DNA of 64,000 bases from Epithemia pelagica (Eukaryota; Bacillariophyta; Bacillariophyceae; Surirellales; Surirellaceae). Of the stretch, positions 31,941-41,306 are shown piece after piece (position 1 is the first letter of the stretch; the number at the start of each line of letters is the position of its first letter). The DNA is taken from assembly GCA_946965045.2 (NCBI GenBank), contig OX337228.1:310001-374000 (forward strand), in the 5' to 3' direction. The notes below the pieces were generated by a model that was given only the letters and a program-made list of their open reading frames with translations, did no database searches and was not told the DNA's origin. The position numbers and the translations under genes are program-made.

Positions 31941-34670
31941 ATGGCCGAGAATCATCCAACAGACCACACGGCCACACAGCAGGCACCAGCACAAGTACCG
32001 AATGCCTTGAATGAACCATGTGCCAGAGACACTCATCTCCAAGCAGATAACAACAACAACAACAACGACGAGGAAACCAAGACTCTCCGCACCACCACCA
32101 CCACAAATCCATCCAGACCATCCACAAGGGACGAAAATGACCGTCCAACGACCACGGACCAAACCGTCTCCACAGGAGTGGTCGTGCCTGTGGGTGTGAC
32201 GGTGGCGGCTGCCGTTCAACACAAGAAGCAGAAACTCCAAGGGATCCATAAACAAAGTACCATCCCCAAACTCCAACCTCCCCAAGCGTCGACTCGCAAC
32301 AACAAACAACCGCAACAACAACAACAATCGCCCAAGGGAAGCAAAACACGGCGAAACACAACACAATCCGATCCATCCACCAATCGGTCGTCGACTGGAG
32401 ACAGACGTTCTGCACCAAATTCTCCCTCCGCAAAACGGTCCAGGTGGTTCGACTGGCTTGCCCAAAAACTGTTTCGACGACCCAAAAAGAAACCAGTTTC
32501 CTCCCTTCAAGTCTTTGTGATGGCCAGTCTAGTCTATGCCTCGTGCGTCTGGTTGCCCTCCGGGATTGGCCATATTCTACACTATTTTCTACAACACTCG
32601 AACGACGAATCCAATGCTCAGCCGACGTTTCGAATGTGGATGCATGGTTGGCTTTTGTATTGGCACGAAATCCTTCCCGAGTGGACCCATGCCTATTTGC
32701 CGTCTCTTCCAGTATCACAATCGGACGATTGGATGAACCATACAGTGGCCTCCGTAGGAATGGGTGACTGGATTGAAGAATGGTGTCCGGAATGGCTCGT
32801 CGCTGTCTTGTCCTGGACGGTTTCTTCCACTCGACCAGAGTCCAATGGCGAGGAGACTGTATACTTTGAGTGGGATCGTTTTCTACTATTATTTTGGAGC
32901 AGTCCACAGGATGCCTTGTCCCACTCTCCCATGCCTGGTTACGATGCTTCGCCGTCGTATCATCATCATCATCATTCTTCGACCAACCACCATCACCATT
33001 CCCTGATTTGGTCTCCCGATGCGGCATGGACCGATGTCGGTGTGGTGGTTGGATTGAGTGTCTTGTTGGCCGTCTGGCGGTTGGGTCTGGCCTATTGTCT
33101 CGTTCCCATTCAACAATGTGGAGAACCAGCGGTGCAAGCCTTGGTCAAATTAAAGTCGGTCCACTTGTTGTCTCGCGATTATCCCCTGACACCTCAAATC
33201 TCTCGCACCAAAACAAAACTCCTTGTCGTACAGGACATGAAAAAAGAAGACAGTGCAATCGACAATGATCTAGATGAGGAAGAGGACGAGATTGAGCCAA
33301 CGTCCAAAACTCAGACAGCCTCTATCATGAAATCTTCCAAGAAGGAAGACGACGACTTTCCCATGTTGCCCGATTTGGGTGGATTACAGCGTGATCCAAT
33401 ACTCCGACCTGGTGCAAACGACACCTCCTTGCAACCAAAACTCAGCGAACCTACCACTACAATGATGAATGACAGGCTCACATGGACACGATTATCACTT
33501 CATAGTCCGACACCCACCTTGAAAAAAGGACCAAAACGGCAAACGCGGCAACGTCATGGAGCGACCGATAAAACACCCGATCCTTCCTCTTTTGCATCAC
33601 AGGAAAACGACTCCTCGGCGCCATGGTCGACCGAGCAGCAACAACAACACTACAAACAGGAGCAAGACCACCAACGTCGTTTGTACGCGGCTCCCCGCAT
33701 GGCCACGGCCTTGTTTCGGTTCACCTACAGCGTCATGGCCGTGTGGTTGGCCTGGACCTTGTTTCATACCACGTCTTTTTGGCCATGGTACGTGGGTGGT
33801 CAAGGATCGACCAAGGCATGTTGGGATTTGAGTGGGACTCTAGTCTTTTTGGAAGCTTCCGAACAACCCATTGTCCAATCCCTCAAGCGCTACTTTTTGT
33901 GGCAAGTCAGTTACCATTGTCATGCGGGTGTCTTTTATATACTGAGTGCCGCGTGGCTGTTTCTTTGGGGACGACAAGAACCAGCCGCACACGGGGAACC
34001 ACACGACCAACGACGACGACGACGATTTGCGTGGAATTCGGCTGGTATCATGAGTTTTTCCACGAGCAGTTTGGTCGAACATTTCTTGTCATTGAGTTTG
34101 ATTGGAACGGCCTATATATTTTCCAGTCTCCGACGATTGGGAGCGGTTGGATTGTTTGCCTTTGATGTATCGTCGGCCTTTCTACACTTGTTGCAATTGG
34201 CCATGAACTATATGCCCCTGCCACCATCCACGGCGACAAGAACGACCGAATTGCCTCCGCCACCTCCCCCTCCCGATTGTGACGACCAGGAAAATGAGAA
34301 TCTCGACGACCACAACAACGACAAGCCACAGGATACGCCCACCACCAATCCGAGCCATTCGCCCTCGTCGCCCACGACTGCCGTGGGCGGAATGCAACGT
34401 CTCGTATGTCGCATTCTCTTTTACGTGGGTGTCGTGCCGAGTTTTGTCGTGGCCCGTTTCGTGATATGGCCCGCCTTGTGGTGGTCCGCCTGGACGGCCG
34501 AAAGTTTTCATTGGTTCCAGCAATTGGAACAAACCTTGTTTTGGGGGGCCTCCTGGACCTTGCAATGTCTTTGGAATGCCTGTTTGTTGGCCGTCTTGAT
34601 GCTGAATGCCATTTATTTTCGACGCCTCGTGGGTGGGACCCATCCTCATTTGAAACGCATCTTGGAATGA
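31941..34670 (+). CDS. TLC-domain multipass membrane protein
   Basis: 909 aa from ATG 31941 (MAENHPTDH), intronless. The first ~180 residues are Asn/Thr/Gln-rich and basic, probably disordered. Hydrophobic segments follow near 190 and 366, then an acidic linker. The C-terminal ~320 residues form a TRAM/LAG1/CLN8-like domain: RFTYSVMAVWLAWTLFHTT near 590, YFLWQVSYHCHAGVFYI near 650, LVEHFLSLSLIGTAYIF near 710, then LRRLGAVGLFAFDVSSAFLH near 740, and two late hydrophobic segments. TLC proteins include ER ceramide synthases. Ceramide synthases carry HH..D in the Lag motif; here the pair reads EH, with the Asp kept, so catalysis is doubtful and a lipid-sensing or other TLC role is possible. The protein is over twice the usual length, from its N-terminal and linker extensions. 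Confidence 0.7.
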   Translation: MAENHPTDHTATQQAPAQVPNALNEPCARDTHLQADNNNNNNDEETKTLRTTTTTNPSRPSTRDENDRPTTTDQTVSTGVVVPVGVTVAAAVQHKKQKLQGIHKQSTIPKLQPPQASTRNNKQPQQQQQSPKGSKTRRNTTQSDPSTNRSSTGDRRSAPNSPSAKRSRWFDWLAQKLFRRPKKKPVSSLQVFVMASLVYASCVWLPSGIGHILHYFLQHSNDESNAQPTFRMWMHGWLLYWHEILPEWTHAYLPSLPVSQSDDWMNHTVASVGMGDWIEEWCPEWLVAVLSWTVSSTRPESNGEETVYFEWDRFLLLFWSSPQDALSHSPMPGYDASPSYHHHHHSSTNHHHHSLIWSPDAAWTDVGVVVGLSVLLAVWRLGLAYCLVPIQQCGEPAVQALVKLKSVHLLSRDYPLTPQISRTKTKLLVVQDMKKEDSAIDNDLDEEEDEIEPTSKTQTASIMKSSKKEDDDFPMLPDLGGLQRDPILRPGANDTSLQPKLSEPTTTMMNDRLTWTRLSLHSPTPTLKKGPKRQTRQRHGATDKTPDPSSFASQENDSSAPWSTEQQQQHYKQEQDHQRRLYAAPRMATALFRFTYSVMAVWLAWTLFHTTSFWPWYVGGQGSTKACWDLSGTLVFLEASEQPIVQSLKRYFLWQVSYHCHAGVFYILSAAWLFLWGRQEPAAHGEPHDQRRRRRFAWNSAGIMSFSTSSLVEHFLSLSLIGTAYIFSSLRRLGAVGLFAFDVSSAFLHLLQLAMNYMPLPPSTATRTTELPPPPPPPDCDDQENENLDDHNNDKPQDTPTTNPSHSPSSPTTAVGGMQRLVCRILFYVGVVPSFVVARFVIWPALWWSAWTAESFHWFQQLEQTLFWGASWTLQCLWNACLLAVLMLNAIYFRRLVGGTHPHLKRILE

Positions 34671-35538
34671 TCACAACCACAACAACACCACAACATGCAG
34701 AGAGAGCGAGACTGCTGTCCCTGTTTGAAAAGGGTCGACAACCGAGCAAGTCAGTCCTTGCTTCTTGGTTTCATGGTTTGCCCGACACACTCGAGAACGG
34801 ACCAGTAGCCCCCTGCATCACGGTCTGATGCCGTAAGAACTTGGGTGGCGCCTCGAACTATGTCTGCGGCACCTCCATTCCACGGATACTAGATACTATG
34901 GTATGTAGTATAGGTGGTAGAGAGAGAGAGATCAGGGAGACATGGATCGATATATGATTGCACAGAGACTCGTAATAGAAACAATAGGCCACCGCCCTCG
35001 AGAGGGAAACTACCTACCTCTATCCTGTTGCTAGGAGTAGTATCTACGACTCCCCTAGTTAGAGGAGTATAGTTTCGGCTTCTTGTTTGGGTAGTTGCTT
35101 GTTGGTCCCGTTTCCCGTTGGATGATTCGTGTCAAGAGATCCAACCGTCGATCCAACCGACAAGAATACCAGCGACCCAAAGGAGAATCTATGGTTTCTC
35201 AGAAACCAGAAGGCATACCAGATGCAACGAACACTCCAATCTATGCCCCCCATCTGCACCCGAGTCAATTTCGACCGAAAAGATACCATTTCTATTATTT
35301 CTTGGTTTCGATCGAGTCTGCGACGTTACAGGCATTGGCAGCTTGTGGCTCTGGGTAGAATAGAATCTTTCAACAGAGGCAAAAGCGCCAACAACAACAA
35401 CGAGAAAAAGACATTGCCGAGACTCGTTTCCATACATTCTCGTTGAAAAGACAGTTTTTGGGGTGGATGAACCACAAGAACCAAAGGCAACAGAGGCACG
35501 AGTAACGCCTTTGCCAAACCAACAACAACAACAACAAC
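34671..35538. other. Spacer between TLC and LRR genes
   Basis: About 870 bp with no convincing gene. It includes a GA run near 34920 and a CAA-rich stretch just before the LRR start codon. It probably holds the terminator of one gene and the promoter of the next, but no defined motif can be named. Confidence 0.35.
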
Positions 35539-37464
35539 ATGTCCTTTTTGTTGGCCTACGGTGCCGAAAAGTTGGCGTCCTCGATTGCGGTTCAAAAGCG
35601 ACGGCATCAACAAAAGCAACTGCAACTACAGGCTGCCAACCACCATAGTCGCAGCACTACCACTAATACTACCAACAAGGATGGCATGCCAGGCAGTCCT
35701 ACTGGTACAAACTCGTCGTCGTCCTCCTCCTCCTCCTTGACATCCTCCTCCTCTTCTTCGTGTCTGCCCGTGGCCGATCAATGGGAGGATATTCTTCATC
35801 AACTCAAACACAATCAATTGGTGGAATTGCGCTTGGGATGGCAAGATTCGGCCTATTGTCCTGGATTGCGAGCCTTGTCGACATCCTTACGCAAGGCTTT
35901 GCGACAGAATACGTCCTTGCGTCGCATTTGCATTGGATGGAATCATTGGCAAAAACGACACGATGTCTTGCTGCACCTCTTGACGGTCTTGGCCGAATCG
36001 ATTCGAACTCATCAATTGCAATCCATTCATTTGGTCTTGACCAATGATTGTATTCCAGCCTCGGTCTTGACCAAATTGTTGCACTCGCAAGTTTCCCTCT
36101 CGTCCTTGACCTTGCAAACCATTTCCGTCTACAACGATGACGACCATGACAATAAACAAGGCAAGGACTATCACCACGTCGAACAACGCGACAGCCGCAA
36201 TGGGATACGTTCTACGACCGACTGGACTAGTGGAGGAGATTTGACGACGAATACGGCAAGTTCCTTGTCCTCGCTGGTCGACACTTGCAACAACCACAAC
36301 ACTGTTTACAATTTGCCACGACGCGTCACCAAGGATCGTCATGGCTTGTTCAAACTGCTCATGCCCAATTCCACAACGGTCGTACCCGTCGTTGTGAATG
36401 CGCTCTTGCAGCCGCATTCACCAGTGTCGTATAGCAGCAGCCAGGCGCATCATCATCCCTATGTACTGAGTGAATTGCGCTTGGTGGATTGCGATTTAAA
36501 AGACCACGACATTCAACACTTGGCAAAGTCCCTCTTGCCAACCTCGGTAATTTCCATTCGCGGCAATCGTTGCGTGACCGGTCAAGGTGTCGCAACCTTG
36601 ATTCAAGCGCAACGTGTCGTCTCCCTCGATTGTTCCTTGTGCAATTTACACGCGGGAGATTTTCAACTCGTGGCTCAAGCCTTGTTGTCGTCATCCGGTC
36701 ATAGTCCAAGAAAGACGGCAACGTCGTCGTCGAATGGATTGCAGTTGCAAGAATTGATTTTGCGCGGCAATTATCGCATGGAACTCACGGGCTTGCAAGC
36801 CTTGCTGGAGGTGGCACCCTATGTGATTGAATCGTTGGACCTGTCCTATTGCGACTGGTCCGAAGACATGACATTGTACCTGTTTCAGACTCTCCGCGAC
36901 ATGGGACACCAAGCTCTCGTCCACAAAGCGGCAGCACCGTTGTCGCCTTCCAACAAGTACCATCCTACCACGACGACAATGGCCTTGCGTCACTTGCAAG
37001 TCCAGGGATGTCGCATGCGGGCGACACGGGCCACCGAATACCTGGTCCAAATCCTTCAACAAAATCAACCTCCCTTGCAGTCCTTGGCGGTCCACGATGA
37101 CCGGAACGATCGCAAATACCTGTCCCCGACGCAATTGCAGGCCATTGCGCACGCCATGCAAACCAATTACGAATTGCAAGACTTGCACGTGGATTATTTC
37201 AAAAATCGCACCGAACAACAATTGTGGAAGGAGATTCAATTTTGGCAAGTCTTGAATCGAGCGGGACGACGAATCTTGGTTTCATCCACGTCGTCGTCGT
37301 CGTCAAGTTCGAATCCAACAATCACAACGTCTCTCGAAAAACAGTATCGAGAGGATTGGCAAGCCTGGATTCATTTGTTGCAAGTGGCACACTCCCAACC
37401 AGGATTGGACTCTCTGTATTGGGTCGTTCAGCATTCGGCCGAACGATTTCGCACTCTTTCCTAA
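35539..37464 (+). CDS. Leucine-rich-repeat protein (ribonuclease-inhibitor-like repeats)
   Basis: 641 aa from ATG 35539 (MSFLLAYGAEKLASS), intronless. The first ~75 residues are basic, then Ser/Thr-rich. LRR cores follow: LVELRLGW, LRRICIGWN, LQSIHLVL, LSSLTLQTI, LSELRLVDCDL, VISIRGNR, VVSLDCSLCNL, LQELILRGNY, IESLDLSYCDW, LRHLQVQGCRM, LQSLAVHDD and LQDLHVDYF. No signal peptide, membrane segment or kinase/NB-ARC domain, so a cytosolic binding scaffold is likely. Repeats of ~28 residues fit the RNI-like class. It is the only intact copy; relics lie at 21190-21660, 28420-28940 and 39921-40024. Confidence 0.78.
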   Translation: MSFLLAYGAEKLASSIAVQKRRHQQKQLQLQAANHHSRSTTTNTTNKDGMPGSPTGTNSSSSSSSSLTSSSSSSCLPVADQWEDILHQLKHNQLVELRLGWQDSAYCPGLRALSTSLRKALRQNTSLRRICIGWNHWQKRHDVLLHLLTVLAESIRTHQLQSIHLVLTNDCIPASVLTKLLHSQVSLSSLTLQTISVYNDDDHDNKQGKDYHHVEQRDSRNGIRSTTDWTSGGDLTTNTASSLSSLVDTCNNHNTVYNLPRRVTKDRHGLFKLLMPNSTTVVPVVVNALLQPHSPVSYSSSQAHHHPYVLSELRLVDCDLKDHDIQHLAKSLLPTSVISIRGNRCVTGQGVATLIQAQRVVSLDCSLCNLHAGDFQLVAQALLSSSGHSPRKTATSSSNGLQLQELILRGNYRMELTGLQALLEVAPYVIESLDLSYCDWSEDMTLYLFQTLRDMGHQALVHKAAAPLSPSNKYHPTTTTMALRHLQVQGCRMRATRATEYLVQILQQNQPPLQSLAVHDDRNDRKYLSPTQLQAIAHAMQTNYELQDLHVDYFKNRTEQQLWKEIQFWQVLNRAGRRILVSSTSSSSSSSNPTITTSLEKQYREDWQAWIHLLQVAHSQPGLDSLYWVVQHSAERFRTLS

Positions 37465-38102
37465 AAAAGACACGGTAATGTCAGCAAGAACAACCAACCC
37501 TGTGGTGGTCCCAATCCAATCCAATCCAACCCAATGCATCGATACAAGCATTCCTGCTCATACCTTCACAGATTATCTTACACTATACTCTTACATTACA
37601 CAATCTTCTGTCTTCTACATCTCTCCTGTTTCTCTCTATTTTTATCTTTTGGAAACCAATCTTCTCTCTCTTTGTATAGTTGTTTTTGTTTTTTCATTGC
37701 GCAAGGCGAAGGAACCGTATCATCCAAATCAAAAAGGGCAGTACTTGAAACACACAACGCACGGTCCATGGCTTTATTGTCGGTGTCGCCATTGTGACCG
37801 CAGGCATGGTGGCGTCACAGTTCGCCGTTTGGTAGAGAGAAAAAGAGAGGACACACTGCGAACGGTTGCATCATTTTACCGTTGCACTGGAGAGTGTATA
37901 ATTGACCGATCGATCGACCAGCAACCAACCAACCAAAGCACCCGATCAGCTTAAACATTACCAGCCATGCAAGTGCGTTACGTCGACAGAACCATACAAG
38001 AGAAATATCAATGTCATACCAATGGAGCAAGCCAACAAGTCCATCGATCCATAATTGCCATAACACACAAAATTAAGTCAATGTAACTATTATGAAGCAA
38101 AG
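37465..38102. other. Spacer, 3' flank of Kelch K6
   Basis: No gene. The part from about 37720 resembles the 3' flanks of other Kelch copies (GTTGCATCATTTTACCG..., CGATCGATCGACCA), in the orientation expected downstream of the minus-strand gene K6. Confidence 0.4.
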
Positions 38103-39256
38103 TTAGTTTATCGAGTCGGTTGATATTTCCTTCATACATGGACGTGTCCCATTTTTACCCAACAACAAATTGCGAAACACGACCGAGTTCTTATCAATCA
38201 GTGACAGTCTTTCACAGAAGTCTCCTCCCACACCAGATATACAAACGATACCAGTCGAAAGAGTAACCATGTTGTGATATCTGCGTGGGACAGTCATTTC
38301 TGGAACCATTTTCCACACTCTGTTGCGTTTTGTGTCGAGTACTTCAACAGACTGCAAAACAGACTGAGAACGCCAACGGGGCCGACCTCCTGAAACGACC
38401 AAGCATGATCCAACTCGAGCCACAGCATGCCCCCAGCGAGGCTCATTCAAAGCCAAGTCCTCATGTATAGACCATGACAAAGAAAAAGGGAACATCGATT
38501 TACCCTTGTTGTTTGTCCCTTCACCACGTGAGTCACTCAATTCCAAGCACACGACTGAGTTGGGGCCTTCCCTTTCAATACTATACCACCAACAACATAT
38601 ATGCATAAACCAATCACAGTCATCCCAAAACAATGACGAGGTACGTTCAGGGGTGGGCCGGGAAATGAATATGGTTGACTTTCGTGCTCGGTGTCAATTA
38701 TTTCAACCGATGTCAAAGCTCGTTCGCCCGTTCCACGTCCACCAACCACAACAATGTACCTGTTGTGAATCGTCACCGCGGAACAGCAGTCTCTCGCTTC
38801 GGACAATCGACATGTCAGTGTCTCCCATGGGGTTGCCTTGGCACGTGTCTTGGGTGAAAGAAGATCAATGATAGCTATGTGTTCAATGGTGTTCAGCCAG
38901 GAACGACCGTAATTGTGTCCCCCAATGGCGTACACACTGCCATTGCAGACTACCGCAGCATGAAAGGATCTCGCTTCATTCATAGCTGGCCCTTCAATCC
39001 ACTGTCTGCATTTAGATCCTTCAGCAGCATTCAAAAACAGAAGCACTGAATTGGTTGCATCCTCTTCATTCTTATTGCCTCCTACTACCACAACAATTTC
39101 TTCCTTGTTGTTGTTTGGAGGATGCACAACAACAGACGCGTGCCCAAACCGCTCAAGGGGAGGCCAGTCTTGGTCATTTCTGGTCCATGATGCCGGTTCT
39201 TCTTTGTCATTGTCCAACACAAGGCCAGACAAGCGCCCTTGTTCTCTCACATCCAT
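38103..39256 (-). pseudogene. Kelch-repeat gene with frameshift (K6)
   Basis: From ATG 39256 (MDVREQGRLSGLVLDND) the family frame is open for 235 codons, through YAIGG, YIVVVGG and CIYVVGG, then shifts near 38560-38595. Compared with K3, two extra bases lie between the GGTGGT of the fourth blade and the ACTCAGTC that follows. The remainder (LSDSRGEGTNNKG to NGTRPCMKE) continues in another frame to 38103. The usual ATG-TAA end is also mutated, adding six codons. A pseudogene unless the 239-aa truncated product is used. Confidence 0.8.
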
Positions 39257-39775
39257 TCTGTAGTCCTACTTGCAGTCAAGAATGGTGTTGTTGTAGTGCC
39301 TCGACAGACAACTTCCCTCCAAAGTCCGACTGCGGACGGATCTCCACGTTCCAACGTTCCACACGCTCGTTGGTAATTTCGTGGCGAGGGGAAGAGATGA
39401 CAGGTCACGTTGCCACTGGTGGTTCCTGTCGATCGAACATGACAGGCCATGTACAAACGCTGTTGGTCTTTTCCTTTGCAGAAGCGAAGCACGATTGATC
39501 CATGCGTGGTGCTTTTTTGCTTCTCTGTGATTGTGTCGGTTCTCAGGAGAGTTGCCTCCACAGTCGGACCTCATCAGCATCTCCACTCTCCACGTTTCTC
39601 TCAAGCTTTCGCCGCACCTTTTTTTGTCGCAAGAGGAGGAATCGATGAGATGCGGAGACGATGGCGTTTTGTATGCGTCGACGGGCGTGAGCGCTTTTGC
39701 GAGCATGTCATGCCATTCATTTGGGCGCAAAAGGACAACGGGCAATAAAAAACTTGCATCCAACAGCCATCCATG
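39257..39775 (-). promoter_or_regulatory. Conserved Kelch 5' flank (K6 copy)
   Basis: Reverse-strand counterpart of the 22440-22978 block, with the same GCGCCCAAATGAATGGCA and GGCCTGTCATGTTCGATCGA blocks. No gene of its own. Confidence 0.45.
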
Positions 39776-39920
39776 ACTGTGTTGCCTTTATTGGCTTTGC
39801 GATTTGCCTCTATTTGATGAGGCCGGCATGATACAAACAAAACGCACAACTACCTAATTCCACCAATCCTCCTGCTCATGGTAGGTAACCGTCATCACCA
39901 TCATCACCACCACCAAGTGC

Positions 39921-40024
39921 GTCTCTAGAAAAGCTGTACCGCGAAGATTGGCAAGCCAGGATTCAATTGTTGCAAGTGGCACACTCCCACCCAGGATTAG
40001 ACTCTATACATTGGGTCGCTCAGA
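39921..40024 (+). pseudogene. 3'-end fragment of the LRR gene
   Basis: About 104 bp matching the last coding segment of the LRR gene near 37330-37436: SLEKLYREDWQARIQLLQVA, then HPGLDSIHWVAQ. Only the C-terminal ~35 codons are present. It is abutted by a CACCAC-type repeat from the Kelch 5' flank, so it reached this place by duplication. The remainder from 40025 to 40800 is Kelch 3' flank-like sequence without a gene. Confidence 0.75.
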
Positions 40025-40800
40025 CTTAAAGTTACGATGGCACCTTTCTTCTCTGTTACTCTCTCTCGACTTCTCTCCAATAGTCCTTACTCTTCCATGT
40101 GAAAGATGACGACAAGCAACGGCTCAGAGAGTGAGAGAGCGTGAGAGAGAAAGAGAGAATTCCAATAGAGAGGGTCGAACTTGTGGTTGGTTGATTGGTT
40201 TGGTGCCGAGCGACGAGACGAAGACGAACGGTATGGATTTGGTGTCTTTTGGTTCATGGTGGTTCCAAGTATATATATTCATTTCTTGATGGGCTACTTT
40301 CTGCTGGAAGAAGAAGACCACATCACGAGAGAAGTGGTCTGAAATGCCGCATACCATTTGAAGCTTCACAACTCCAGTAGTGGTTTGGCTCTTCTGAAAC
40401 ACCCATAAAAGGCACCAATGGGTCTTGTGCACTTTTGGTGTGTTTGTCAGCGTTGCCACTGCTGGCATGGTTGCTTCGCAGCTTGCCGTTATGTAGAGAG
40501 AAAAAGAGAGAACAAACTGCGAACGGTTGCGTCGTTGCTTGCCGGTGCCGTCGCATTGGAATTTGATTTACCGATCGACCAACCAACCATGCCCAAGAAA
40601 AGAGAACCAGCATGTGTGGTCTCCAAGTGCATCCTTGGGCCAACTTTATCATTACAGTGTATGTCATGAATAGACGATCCATGGGTACCAAAGAAAAGAT
40701 GCGACCCAAGCAACAAGCAAACAAGTCAAGTAAGTGGATGAAACAATGATACTATGAAAGTATCCATCCTTTGACACAAAAACCAGTCCATCCAGTCAGT

Positions 40801-41058
40801 TCACATTTCTTTCAAACATGGACGTGTGCCATTGGTACCCAACAACAACGTGCAGAACACGACCGAGTTCTTATCAATCAATGACAGTCTTTCACAGAAG
40901 TTTACTTCGAAACCAGATATACAAACAATACCAGTCGAAAGAGTAACCATAGTGTGACCTAGGCGTGGGACAGTCATTTCTGGAATCATTTTCCACACTT
41001 TGTTCCGTTTTGTGTCCAATACTTCAACAGACCGTAAAACAGACTGTAAACAAGAACG
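40801..41058 (-). pseudogene. Kelch gene K7, 3' part (separated by transposons)
   Basis: Encodes the last ~85 residues of a Kelch protein (LRSVEVLDTKRNKVWKMIP, VCISGF, LLLGTNGTRPCLKEM). It ends abruptly at AGAACG, the target duplication of Copia element A. The same AGAACG starts the middle part at 54385, and reading across the two copies keeps frame and family sequence. The gene's own stop codon is here. Confidence 0.85.
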
Positions 41059-41269
41059 TGTTGAAATCCAACTGTCGTCCCCGTATAGTTGGATGGGCTA
41101 AAAGAGATGAAATTAAAAGGGGAAAAGAGTATTATAACGTTACGTTGACGGTGTCCCTAGACGATGTGTTGGTGAGTGATTGGTAGGGTACGTCAGGCGG
41201 AAAGTGCCCTTGATGACGTGTGCGTCCGGGGGATGTCCCCGAAGCACCGGGTGACCCAATATCTTCACA
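41059..41269 (-). repeat. 3' LTR of element A
   Basis: 211 bp, same as 54174-54384 by eye. The adjoining internal sequence, read on the minus strand, is purine-rich (GTGAGAGGGAG), the expected polypurine tract for plus-strand priming. Confidence 0.9.
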
Positions 41270-41306
41270 CTCCCTCTCACTTTTCGTCCCTGGTGCTCTT
41301 TGCTGA

